Source of the DNA: Neisseriaceae bacterium
GTDB lineage: Bacteria; Pseudomonadota; Gammaproteobacteria; Burkholderiales; Neisseriaceae
DNA: 13,410 nt
Assembly (NCBI GenBank): GCA_030151665.1
Contig: JASLDB010000196.1
Coordinates: forward strand, 1 to 13,410
Reading direction: 5' to 3'
Made by a program: the position numbers and the translations under genes. Shown piece by piece: positions 6,426 through 13,410 of the stretch (within the stretch, counting starts at the first letter, position 1; each line of letters begins with the position of its first letter). The notes under the pieces were generated by a model. The model did no database searches. It was given only the letters and a program-made list of their open reading frames with translations, and had not been told where the DNA came from.

Positions 6426-8609
6426 ATGGTTAAGCTATTATTTTGTAAATATTTCTGGTTAAGAATGCTGGTATTGGGCTTAGGCACATTATTGGTTGTG
6501 GTTGCCTTGATGCAATTTTTACTATTGTGGCTATTCAATGCCAATGAGATTACCCAAGAAATTAACAAAACATTGGCACCCACTCACCGCAGTATTCAAT
6601 TTGATGGTCGAATCAGTCGCCACTGGTTCCCCAAGCCCGGTTTTACCCTGCGGGCAGTCAACATCAGTGAGCCAAATGACAACAATAAAAAAGCCATGAA
6701 AATCGGTGCCATGCATTATGATTTTGCTTGGCTTAGCTTTTTTGAAAGCCAGCCTCGTTTGGATGGCATTCGTCTTGATGATGCACATGCCACATTGCTT
6801 AAACACAATGACAACTGGAATATTGCTGATATCATCGGGCTTTTTCAAGGCAAACCCCAAGCACAACTGGAAACCTTTCAATTAAACAATGCCAGTATTT
6901 TACTGCACAATAGCAATGACAACCTTTCCTTGCAGTTTAATCAATTAGAAGCCTCTTTTGATCATTTGAATGATGAATCCCCCATTTTTACCTTGGGTGG
7001 TATGGCACAACTGGGTACCCTACCCAGTAGCCAATTTCAAAGCACAGGTGCATTGCAAAAGGTAGGCAAAAACTGGCAAATAAACAATTGGCACAATCAG
7101 CTATCAACTGACTTGCCCAATATTGGGCCCAGTAGCATACAGTTAACCAGTAATGCTGTCATTGATATTAGCTCATCCACAGGGTCATTAAACAAACTGG
7201 TCTTGTCAATGAATAGTGATACCCCTGAAAAATTTGCAGTCAATTTGTCTGCAGATCAGGCATCATGGCAAGGGCAAATATTCAACATCCCAAGTATTCA
7301 AGGCAATGGTGTATTACAAGCTCAGCAAAATAAAATCTCAACCACAATTGGGCTCAAAAATCTGATTTGGGAAAATGAGGCATTGCGAATTAATGAAGTC
7401 AAAAGCCAATCCACCATTACCACACCCAATACCACCACCATAGTCAATAACAAAAGCACCTTAAATATTGCCCTCAATGGTCAATACCAAGTATCGGCCA
7501 CAGCATTAGAAACTCGCCAAACCGTTGGAGAAGGACAAACCCGCTTTGTGAGCAATGGACAAGGGCAAAGTCAAGGCACCATTGGTGGTGCATGGCAAGC
7601 CTCATGGCAAGGGCAATTAGATGACACTCCTGTAACATTTTCTGCTGATTACCAAAACAATAAGCAGTTAACCATACAAGCGACCATGGGCAAATGGGAT
7701 ATTAGTCCGTATCTACCCAAGCTAGACAATGCGACCAATGATAATCTTAACCGTGTCAATTTGGTGTTAAACAAAGATAATTTACAATTACTCAATTACC
7801 TCAATAACCTCACGGTTATTGGTCACATTCAAATTGATGACTTTAAAGCGCTCAATTGGCAGTTTCAACAGTTCTCCACTGACTTCACAGCCAATCAATC
7901 TGGCTTTACTTGGAAAAACCTACAAGCCAATTTATATGGTGGTCAAATGTTTGGTTCATTAAGTGCTCAAAATGCCTTACCCCCAAAATTTGCCATTGAA
8001 CAAACTTTCCAAAATATCAATATTCAGCAGTGGCTGCAAACTTTTGGTCATTATGCCAACTTAGAAGGCAAAGGCACTGCCTATTTAAAAGGCGAAGCCA
8101 GTGGTAATGATTGGGCAGCTTTGCGCTCTTCACTGAATGGTGAAATGAGGCTCTCAGTACAAAAAGGCAAGTTGCACGGCATTGACTTTAACCAATTACT
8201 ACAAAATGCGCGTGACAACAACGAGCAGTCATTGCAAATTAAGAAATTCAATACAGATCGATCTACCGCCTTTACTGCTTTTCAATCGCAAATGAAGCTA
8301 CAAGATGGCATGGCCAAAAACCACTTATTCCAACTATTATCAGACAATCTTAATGTAACAGGCAAAGGCCAAACGCAATTATTAGATGGCAAAATTGACT
8401 ATCGCCTTTTGCTAGCAGACAAACCCAACCAACGGTTAAACTTGCCTATGCGCATCAATGGTAGCCTAAGCAACCCTGTGATAACTCTTGATTACACGGC
8501 ATTAACCAATGGCTTATACAATGCTGAACAAAAGCAAGATGCTGTACGCAATGCTTTATACCAACAATGGCAATTGATCCAATCCTTGCCCGCGATTAAA
8601 CCTGAATAA
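6426..8609 (+). CDS. AsmA family protein (inner-membrane anchored, periplasmic)
   Basis: A 727-residue AsmA-like protein. An N-terminal uncleaved signal anchor at about 13-37 (MLVLGLGTLLVVVALMQFLL) is followed by a long periplasmic beta-rich, Asn/Gln-rich region. The AsmA N-terminal pattern is clear (SIQFDGRISRHWFPKPGFTL at 56-75, then a segment on the genes' typical theme of 'LDGIRLDDAHATLL'). The C-terminal AsmA_2-like part contains GKGTAYLKGEASGNDWAALR and LNGEMRLSVQKGKLHGIDFN, then GKGQTQLLDGKIDYRLL and LPMRINGSLSNPVITLDYTAL. AsmA proteins belong to the group of large bridge-like proteins proposed to carry phospholipids between inner and outer membranes; E. coli AsmA is 617 residues. A stop codon lies immediately upstream of the ATG in frame (6420-6422), fixing the earliest start; the ribosome-binding site is weak. 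It sits 118 bases after algZ and overlaps mnmC by one base (TAATG). Confidence 0.88.
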   Translation: MVKLLFCKYFWLRMLVLGLGTLLVVVALMQFLLLWLFNANEITQEINKTLAPTHRSIQFDGRISRHWFPKPGFTLRAVNISEPNDNNKKAMKIGAMHYDFAWLSFFESQPRLDGIRLDDAHATLLKHNDNWNIADIIGLFQGKPQAQLETFQLNNASILLHNSNDNLSLQFNQLEASFDHLNDESPIFTLGGMAQLGTLPSSQFQSTGALQKVGKNWQINNWHNQLSTDLPNIGPSSIQLTSNAVIDISSSTGSLNKLVLSMNSDTPEKFAVNLSADQASWQGQIFNIPSIQGNGVLQAQQNKISTTIGLKNLIWENEALRINEVKSQSTITTPNTTTIVNNKSTLNIALNGQYQVSATALETRQTVGEGQTRFVSNGQGQSQGTIGGAWQASWQGQLDDTPVTFSADYQNNKQLTIQATMGKWDISPYLPKLDNATNDNLNRVNLVLNKDNLQLLNYLNNLTVIGHIQIDDFKALNWQFQQFSTDFTANQSGFTWKNLQANLYGGQMFGSLSAQNALPPKFAIEQTFQNINIQQWLQTFGHYANLEGKGTAYLKGEASGNDWAALRSSLNGEMRLSVQKGKLHGIDFNQLLQNARDNNEQSLQIKKFNTDRSTAFTAFQSQMKLQDGMAKNHLFQLLSDNLNVTGKGQTQLLDGKIDYRLLLADKPNQRLNLPMRINGSLSNPVITLDYTALTNGLYNAEQKQDAVRNALYQQWQLIQSLPAIKPE

Positions 8610-10156
8610 TGCAAACCTGGATTTTACAAGGCAATGATGTTCTAGCATGGCAACACATGGCCATGCAGATAGATTGCAAACAAGACCAACATCTTTATTT
8701 GATTGATTTGTCGATAGAGACACTGGATGTCGCCCTATTGCCCGGTATTGTGCAATCACCATTATCATATCTTCTTGCACAATCTTCCTATTTTTGTTAT
8801 TTGGTGCCTGAATATTGCGCACACCAAACAGCCACAGGTCAATGGTGGTATTTCCACCTTTACCCCACTGCATTTTGCCAAGACTTACCCAATTTACCCT
8901 ATAAGGCTGCCATCAATCTTCAAGTACCTCATGCTGTAGCCAGTAAACCTTGGTATCAACTCAGTCCTCATCAACCCATTACCAATGCCATTGTAATCGG
9001 TGCTGGTATTGCTGGTGCAGCCACGGCTTTTTCCTTGGCAAAACGAGGCATTCCAGTGACTGTATTAGAAGCCAAGCCCCAGATTGCCCAAGCCGCTTCA
9101 GGCAATCAACAAGGGCTACTTTATGCCAAGATTTCGCCTCACTTCACCACCCAAACACAGCTCTTACTAGCAGGTTATGGCTATTCTTTGCGCCTATTAC
9201 ACAGTCAATTGCCCAAGCAAGATGCTTGGCAAGAATGTGGTGTATTGCATTTGGATTTTGATGAGCAAGAACAAAAACGGAATGCTTTATTGGCAAAGTC
9301 CAACCACCCTTGGTTTACAGGGGTTGATGCCCAAAAGGCCAGTGAGTTAGCGGGCATTGCCATTAAAAGCAGTGGTTTATTCTGGCCAAAAGGTGCTTGG
9401 CTCAATCCCAAAACATGGGTGCAATCTTTGCTGGCACACCCCAATATTACTGTCCACACCAATAGCCCATTGCTCTCATTAACACAGAAAAATAAACTCT
9501 GGCAGATTCAAACCCCAATACGCTCTTGGCAAGCTAGCCATGTTTTTTTGTGTATGGGCGATAAAAGTGTTACTTTACCAATATTGGAATCTCTGCATTT
9601 TAATTTAATCCGTGGCCAAACCGATTTGGCAGCGGTCAGCCCCATTAGCCAAGCATTGAAAGTAGCCTTAAGTGGCAAAAGTTATATTTCACCGGCATGG
9701 CAAGGGCAACATTGCTTTGGGGCGAGTTTTGTTTTTCATGATAAACAAACCGATTGGCGTGAGAAAGAACAACGTGAAAACATGACTGCCCTACAAGCAT
9801 TAAACCCATTATTGGCTTCTGGATTGCGTCATGTTACAGCTGGTCATGCTGCTATTCGTTGCGATGCCAGCGACCACTTGCCCATTGTCGGTGCCATTGG
9901 AAACTTTAATCAGATGCAACAAGATTATCAAGCCTTGCGCTTGGATAAAAACTATCACATTAATACCCCTTGTTCTTGGCAAGATAATCTCTATATCAAT
10001 ACAGCACATGGCACCCGAGGTTTAGCAACTGCACCCATTTGTGCAGAAGGTTTGGTCGCAGAAGCATTGGGAGAACCACCCATTTTAGGAGACGCTTTGC
10101 GTTGCGCATTGCACCCAAATCGCTTTGTTATTCGCGATTTAATTAAACAAAAATAA
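8609..10156 (+). CDS. mnmC: FAD-dependent cmnm5(s2)U34 tRNA oxidoreductase, MnmC C-terminal type, without MnmD domain
   Basis: A 515-residue flavoprotein. From about residue 115 it matches the oxidoreductase half of E. coli MnmC: the linker KPWYQL, the FAD-binding dinucleotide fold AIVIGAGIAGAATAFSLAKR (127-146), ASGNQQGLLYAKIS (163-176), CGVLHLDFDE (210-219), GAWLNPKTW, IRGQTD, IRCDASDHLPIVG (416-428), NTAHGTRGLATAPICAE (464-480) and HPNRFVIRDLIK (502-513). The reaction is oxidative removal of the carboxymethyl group from cmnm5(s2)U34 in certain tRNAs, giving nm5(s2)U. E. coli MnmC (668 residues) also carries an N-terminal SAM methyltransferase domain. Here the first 115-125 residues are too short for that domain and show no glycine-rich SAM motif; I do not recognise them. 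A separate MnmD may exist elsewhere. The start overlaps the asmA stop by one base (TAATG), implying translational coupling. Confidence 0.88.
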   Translation: MQTWILQGNDVLAWQHMAMQIDCKQDQHLYLIDLSIETLDVALLPGIVQSPLSYLLAQSSYFCYLVPEYCAHQTATGQWWYFHLYPTAFCQDLPNLPYKAAINLQVPHAVASKPWYQLSPHQPITNAIVIGAGIAGAATAFSLAKRGIPVTVLEAKPQIAQAASGNQQGLLYAKISPHFTTQTQLLLAGYGYSLRLLHSQLPKQDAWQECGVLHLDFDEQEQKRNALLAKSNHPWFTGVDAQKASELAGIAIKSSGLFWPKGAWLNPKTWVQSLLAHPNITVHTNSPLLSLTQKNKLWQIQTPIRSWQASHVFLCMGDKSVTLPILESLHFNLIRGQTDLAAVSPISQALKVALSGKSYISPAWQGQHCFGASFVFHDKQTDWREKEQRENMTALQALNPLLASGLRHVTAGHAAIRCDASDHLPIVGAIGNFNQMQQDYQALRLDKNYHINTPCSWQDNLYINTAHGTRGLATAPICAEGLVAEALGEPPILGDALRCALHPNRFVIRDLIKQK

Positions 10157-10275
10157 TCCATTTATCATTTATGCATCCAATTGAATCATCAGTTCACTCA
10201 GCATTTCTCAGAAAAGAATCAATTAAATAATGAACAAAGGCAGTGTTTGGGCACATGTCTTTTCATGGATCAATA

Positions 10276-10572
10276 TCACTGACCCAATTTTGCCATGATC
10301 TCAGGCCCATACTTAAACAGTAGTCGTGCACCATAGACAATAATCACTAAAATTAAAAATCGCATCAATCGCAATAATTTGATTTGCTTCGTTGTATACA
10401 CACCCAAAATATAATAGCAAACCTCAATTTGCTGTAACAAACCAAAATGGTTGTGCCTACGCATACCAAAAGAACCTGACATTTTGTTCTCAATACGATA
10501 AAAAACACCCATGACACAGATTAAAACCAAACATGAAGCAAGTAAAATAACCGCTATCGGATTAAGATTCAT
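10276..10572 (-). CDS. Hypothetical small membrane protein, two predicted helices
   Basis: An unrecognised 98-residue protein with two hydrophobic segments, about residues 5-24 (IAVILLASCLVLICVMGVF) and 70-86 (RFLILVIIVYGARLLF). Between them is a polar, basic stretch containing RIENKMSGSFGMRRHNHFG and QQIEVCYYILG. No catalytic or metal-site motif is obvious. On the - strand GGTGGG lies immediately upstream of the ATG, acceptable as a ribosome-binding site though closely spaced. It is convergent with mnmC, with a 119-base gap that shows no clear hairpin, and lies downstream of the ilvC terminator, so it should have its own promoter between 10573 and about 10685. The hydrophobic pattern and Shine-Dalgarno favour a real gene, but without homology support it remains tentative. 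Confidence 0.6.
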   Translation of the reverse strand: MNLNPIAVILLASCLVLICVMGVFYRIENKMSGSFGMRRHNHFGLLQQIEVCYYILGVYTTKQIKLLRLMRFLILVIIVYGARLLFKYGPEIMAKLGQ

Positions 10573-10687
10573 AACCCACCAAAAAATGATAAATAACTAA
10601 TCATATACACTATATCATAAACTGGCCATCTATCTACTTGCTGATTCACCGCATGTGATAAGGTTACCATCCGATGGATTCGGTCGC

Positions 10688-10713
10688 AAAAAACCCAGCC
10701 TAAGCTGGGTTTT
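10688..10713 (-). terminator. ilvC intrinsic terminator
   Basis: Ten-base perfect arms AAAACCCAGC (10690-10699) and GCTGGGTTTT (10704-10713) enclose a CTAA loop. On the - strand, downstream of the ilvC stop, the stem runs into six U residues (10693-10688), a textbook Rho-independent terminator. The loop-side sequence and A/T flanks are nearly symmetric, but the + strand tail is only four T, so it mainly serves ilvC. Confidence 0.93.
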
Positions 10714-10736
10714 AATGATTGGTGTATCTTTAACCA

Positions 10737-11753
10737 TTAGTTTTTGTCTTGGTCAACCAATTTGTTTTGTGCAATCCATGGCATCATGGCACGCAATTGG
10801 TTACCGACTACTTCAATTGGGTGTTCTGCATTCATGCGACGACGAGCAGTCATTGATGGGTAGTTGGTATTGCCTTCTTGGATGAACATTTTAGCGTATT
10901 CACCTGATTGAATGCGATACAAAGCTTTTTTCATGGCTTCTTTGGTTGCAGACGTTACCACTTCTGGGCCTGTTACGTATTCGCCATACTCAGCATTGTT
11001 TGAGATTGAGTAGTTCATGTTGGCAATGCCGCCTTCGTACATCAAATCAACAATCAATTTCAATTCATGCAAGCACTCAAAATAAGCCATTTCTGGCGCG
11101 TAACCCGCTTCAGTCAAGGTTTCAAAACCTGCTTTAACCAATTCTACTGCACCACCACACAATACAGCTTGTTCACCGAATAAGTCTGTTTCGGTTTCTT
11201 CACGAAAGTTGGTTTCAATCACGCCACCTTTGGTGCCACCATTGGCTGCAGCATAAGACAACGCCACATCACGTGCTTTGCCAGATTTATCTTGGTAAAC
11301 CGCGATGAGTGTTGGTACACCACCACCTTTTTTGTATTCGCTGCGAACAGTATGGCCAGGGCCTTTAGGCGCAACCATTACCACGTCAATGTCATCACGA
11401 GGAACGATTTGGTTGTAATGTACGTTAAAACCATGAGCAAAAGCCAATACAGCGCCTGCTTTCAAGTTGGCTTCAATGTCATTTTTGTATACAGCAGGTT
11501 GATTTTCGTCTGGTAACAAAATCATTACCACGTCAGCAGCTTTGGTTGCTTCTGCTACTTCACGAACGTCATGGCCAGCAGCCACTGCTTTTTTCCAAGA
11601 TGCACCTGTTTGGCGTAAACCAACGATAACATTCACACCTGAATCTTTAAGGTTGGCAGCATGAGCATGGCCTTGTGAGCCGTAACCAATAATGGCAACG
11701 GTTTTGCCTTTGATCAAAGATAGGTCTGCGTCTTTATCGTAAAAAACTTTCAT
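10737..11753 (-). CDS. ilvC: Ketol-acid reductoisomerase (class I)
   Basis: Second enzyme of valine/isoleucine synthesis: isomerises and NADPH-reduces 2-acetolactate or 2-aceto-2-hydroxybutyrate to the dihydroxy acids, with two Mg ions. At 338 residues it is the short class I form. Counting from the Met at 11753, the nucleotide-binding loop GYGSQGHA is at 23-30, catalytic His107 lies in FAHGF, metal ligands Asp190 and Glu194 lie in the FREETETDLFGE segment, and Glu226, Glu230 and Ser251 follow at the canonical positions. The Arg-Gln-Thr-Gly-Ala-Ser loop after the second strand suggests NADPH preference. The C-terminal LVDQDKN matches Neisseria enzymes as I recall. I chose 11753 because AGAGGA lies six bases upstream; the ATG two codons earlier (11759) would abut that site. 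It follows ilvH after 201 bases from the chosen start and ends in an intrinsic terminator. Confidence 0.98.
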   Translation of the reverse strand: MKVFYDKDADLSLIKGKTVAIIGYGSQGHAHAANLKDSGVNVIVGLRQTGASWKKAVAAGHDVREVAEATKAADVVMILLPDENQPAVYKNDIEANLKAGAVLAFAHGFNVHYNQIVPRDDIDVVMVAPKGPGHTVRSEYKKGGGVPTLIAVYQDKSGKARDVALSYAAANGGTKGGVIETNFREETETDLFGEQAVLCGGAVELVKAGFETLTEAGYAPEMAYFECLHELKLIVDLMYEGGIANMNYSISNNAEYGEYVTGPEVVTSATKEAMKKALYRIQSGEYAKMFIQEGNTNYPSMTARRRMNAEHPIEVVGNQLRAMMPWIAQNKLVDQDKN

Positions 11754-11823
11754 GGTCATTCCTCTAAAAATTAAAATTTGAATCTGATCTATTCAAAAAA
11801 TAAAAATAATTAAAAAACAAAGT

Positions 11824-11851
11824 GTTATAAAATAAACCAGTGACAAGTTAA
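11824..11851 (-). promoter_or_regulatory. Possible sigma-70 promoter for ilvC
   Basis: Read on the - strand, TTAACT (11851-11846) is separated by 16 bases from TATAAC (11829-11824), a 4/6 and a 5/6 match to the consensus -35 and -10. Transcription would start near 11816, leaving an AT-rich leader of about 60 bases before ilvC. The 195-base ilvH-ilvC gap (11760-11954) has no open frame and is long enough for separate ilvC expression. I saw no clear terminator after ilvH, so ilvIH read-through is also possible. The prediction is from consensus only. Confidence 0.35.
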
Positions 11852-11954
11852 CACCACCATGACAATGGCAATATTCAAATATCCCGGGTAAATGGTTTGC
11901 TAATCAAGTCAAATGGGCTGTTGATCCACTTGCTTAAACAGCGAAAATCATGCT

Positions 11955-12446
11955 TTAAATGCGCAAAATACGCTCACCACGACCAATACCAGCAGCACCA
12001 GTGCGAACGGTTTCCAAAATCAACCCTTTGCTAATGCCTTCAATAAAGGAATCTAATTTTTCAGATGTTCCTGTAATCTCAATGGTATAAGCCTTGTCAG
12101 TCATGTCCACAACATGACCACGGTAAATCTCTGTCATGCGCAATAGCTCATCACGGTCTTTACCAATGGCACGAATTTTAATTAACATCAATTCACGCTC
12201 AACAAATCGACTGTCGTTCAAGTCAATGACTTTGACCACTTCAACCAATTTATTCAATTGCTTGGTAATTTGTTCCAAAACTTCGTCATCCCCCCGTGTA
12301 GACAAGGTCATGCGTGACAAAGTCGCATCTTCTGTGGCAGACACTGACAAAGAGTCAATGTTGTAACCTCGGGCAGAAAACAAACCCACTACGCGGCTTA
12401 AAGCGCCTGCTTCGTTTTCCAAAAGAATGGATAAAATATGTCTCAT
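11955..12446 (-). CDS. ilvH: Acetolactate synthase small (regulatory) subunit
   Basis: A 163-residue protein, the same length as E. coli IlvH (AHAS III small subunit) and alignable end to end. The N-terminal ACT domain (about 3-78) begins HILSILLENEAGALSRVVGL, and the C-terminal small-subunit domain spans roughly 83-160, ending GIGRGERILRI. It binds and activates the catalytic subunit and carries the valine-feedback site. Asn11, Gly14 and Asn29, where substitutions in E. coli IlvH relieve valine inhibition, are all present, so the enzyme is predicted to be valine-sensitive. GGAGTG upstream of the ATG lies within the end of ilvI, and the start overlaps the ilvI stop as ATGA, the classic coupled arrangement that keeps subunit amounts balanced. 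Confidence 0.97.
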   Translation of the reverse strand: MRHILSILLENEAGALSRVVGLFSARGYNIDSLSVSATEDATLSRMTLSTRGDDEVLEQITKQLNKLVEVVKVIDLNDSRFVERELMLIKIRAIGKDRDELLRMTEIYRGHVVDMTDKAYTIEITGTSEKLDSFIEGISKGLILETVRTGAAGIGRGERILRI

Positions 12447-13410
12447 GGCACACTCCGTGTATCGTATTCTCGGTCAGTTACACTGTTGACATCTGAGTCA
12501 GCCAGTGTTTCTCGCATGTGAGCTGGCAAAACCATCTCATCCAAACCTTTGCCATTACCCACCATGGGGAACACATTTTGTGTTTTGTCGGTAATGAAGT
12601 CCATGAATACCAAACGGTCTTTCATGGCGAACGCTTCACGAAGTGCTGGCTCAACATCAGCCGTTTTTTCGATGCGCATGCCCACGTGACCATACGCTTC
12701 TGCCAATTTAACAAAATCAGGCAATGAATCCATATACGATTCTGAATAACGGTCTTGGTAATAAAATTCTTGCCACTGTCTTACCATCCCTAAATAACCA
12801 TTATTCAAGTTAACCACTTTGACAGGCAGTTTGTATTGGTAGCAAGTCGACAATTCTTGAATATTCATCTGAATTGACCCTTCACCCGTAATACAAGCCA
12901 CATCACGCTCTGGATTGGCTAGTTTAGCCCCCATTGCATAAGGCAAACCCACACCCATCGTGCCCAAGCCACCTGAATTCAACCACTGTCGTGGGTGTTC
13001 AAATGGATAATACTGGGCAGCAAACATTTGGTGTTGACCCACATCGGATGTTACCAAGGCATGGTTACCAGTCACTTTGGCCAATGTTTGTACCACATAT
13101 TGTGGCTTGATAATCTCACTGTCGTTTTCAAACCACATCGACAAACGAGAACGCCATGATTCAATGTTTTTCCACCATTTTTCCAAGCTAGCGGTTTGCA
13201 TTTGCAATGATTTTTCTTGCCACAAACCCACCATTTCTTGCAAAACTAATTTCACATCACCCACGATAGGAATATCCACTTTTACGCGCTTGGCGATACT
13301 TGATGGATCCACATCAACATGAATGATCTTTTTCGGTGTATTTAGAAATTTGCTGGGAACAGAAATCACACGGTCATCAAATCGCGCACCCAAAGCCAAA
13401 ACCACGTCTG
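12443..13410 (-). CDS. ilvI: Acetolactate synthase large (catalytic) subunit, C-terminal part (runs off window)
   Basis: The frame is open to the window edge and encodes about 322 residues, beginning DVVLALGARFDDRV, which lies in the middle of the usual ~570-residue enzyme. The remainder holds the end of the central domain and the whole C-terminal thiamine-diphosphate domain. The enzyme condenses two pyruvates, or pyruvate with 2-ketobutyrate, to acetolactate or acetohydroxybutyrate, the first branched-chain step. Visible signatures are WLNSGGLGTMGVGLPYAMGA (codons near 12926-12985), the cofactor and metal motif GEGSIQMNIQEL (near 12850-12886), and NLNNGYLGMVRQWQ. The motif's second residue is Glu where E. 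coli has Asp (GDGS). The C-terminal extension is short and ends YDTRSVP. The stop overlaps the ilvH start by four bases. The GTG at 13405 is internal (Val), not a start. Confidence 0.96.
   Translation of the reverse strand, partial: DVVLALGARFDDRVISVPSKFLNTPKKIIHVDVDPSSIAKRVKVDIPIVGDVKLVLQEMVGLWQEKSLQMQTASLEKWWKNIESWRSRLSMWFENDSEIIKPQYVVQTLAKVTGNHALVTSDVGQHQMFAAQYYPFEHPRQWLNSGGLGTMGVGLPYAMGAKLANPERDVACITGEGSIQMNIQELSTCYQYKLPVKVVNLNNGYLGMVRQWQEFYYQDRYSESYMDSLPDFVKLAEAYGHVGMRIEKTADVEPALREAFAMKDRLVFMDFITDKTQNVFPMVGNGKGLDEMVLPAHMRETLADSDVNSVTDREYDTRSVP

Noticed and set aside
6302..6583. 93-residue - strand frame over the algZ-asmA junction
   Set aside because: Overlaps the asmA start antisense, has no ribosome-binding site and no recognisable protein features.
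7261..9715. Repeated stretch ATGGCAAGGGCAA at three places (about 7264, 7603 and 9700)
   Set aside because: All copies lie in coding sequence and encode Trp-Gln-Gly-Gln in asmA and mnmC; shared codon use explains them, with no intergenic copies.
10157..10275. Gap after mnmC searched for a terminator or small RNA
   Set aside because: Only a loose AATTGA/TCAATT pairing is visible with a long loop; nothing I can support.
13403..13405. GTG that could be read as a start for the acetolactate synthase gene
   Set aside because: It is the Val codon within DVVLALGARFDDRV in the middle of the enzyme, and the frame stays open to the window edge.

Overview
The window looks like core chromosome from a moderately AT-rich member of the Neisseriaceae or a close betaproteobacterial relative. 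Three things point there: the ketol-acid reductoisomerase closely resembles Neisseria IlvC as I remember it, including its Leu-Val-Asp-Gln-Asp-Lys-Asn C-terminus; the acetolactate synthase has a GEGS cofactor motif, a form I associate with betaproteobacteria; and the argH terminator is built from two inverted copies of a 12-mer one base away from the Simonsiella-type DNA uptake sequence. These comparisons are from memory. I see no transposase, integrase, phage gene, CRISPR array, rRNA or tRNA.

Region 1 (1-3297, + strand) is a creBCD locus: the last codons of the response regulator CreB, the full sensor kinase CreC overlapping it, and the inner-membrane protein CreD. The creC-creD gap carries a tandem array of TTCAC half-sites with about 11-bp spacing. 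This matches the CreB 'cre-tag' (TTCAC-N6-TTCAC) of enterics but is expanded to four exact half-sites plus one degenerate one, so creD is probably strongly CreB-controlled. The array also argues that creD translation starts at 1657 rather than 1606.

Region 2 (3298-6307) has a small unknown membrane protein and argH on the - strand, with an uptake-sequence hairpin terminator between them. Divergent from argH is an AlgZ/FimS-type histidine kinase. The argH-algZ pair is the classic Pseudomonas arrangement, but the usual partner algR does not follow; an AsmA-family gene does.

Region 3 (6426-10156, + strand) is an asmA-like gene coupled by a TAATG stop/start overlap to an MnmC-type tRNA-modifying FAD oxidoreductase that lacks the fused methyltransferase domain found in E. 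coli.

Region 4 (10276-13410, - strand) is the branched-chain amino-acid cluster ilvI-ilvH-ilvC. ilvI runs off the window, ilvI/ilvH overlap by ATGA, ilvC follows a 195-bp gap with a possible promoter, and ilvC ends in a strong intrinsic terminator. A small unknown membrane protein lies between ilvC and mnmC.

No gap exceeds 300 bases. I found no convincing wholly new system. The best leads are the expanded CreB-site array, the AlgZ kinase without AlgR, the methyltransferase-less MnmC, and the argH hairpin placed directly before the next gene's ribosome-binding site.
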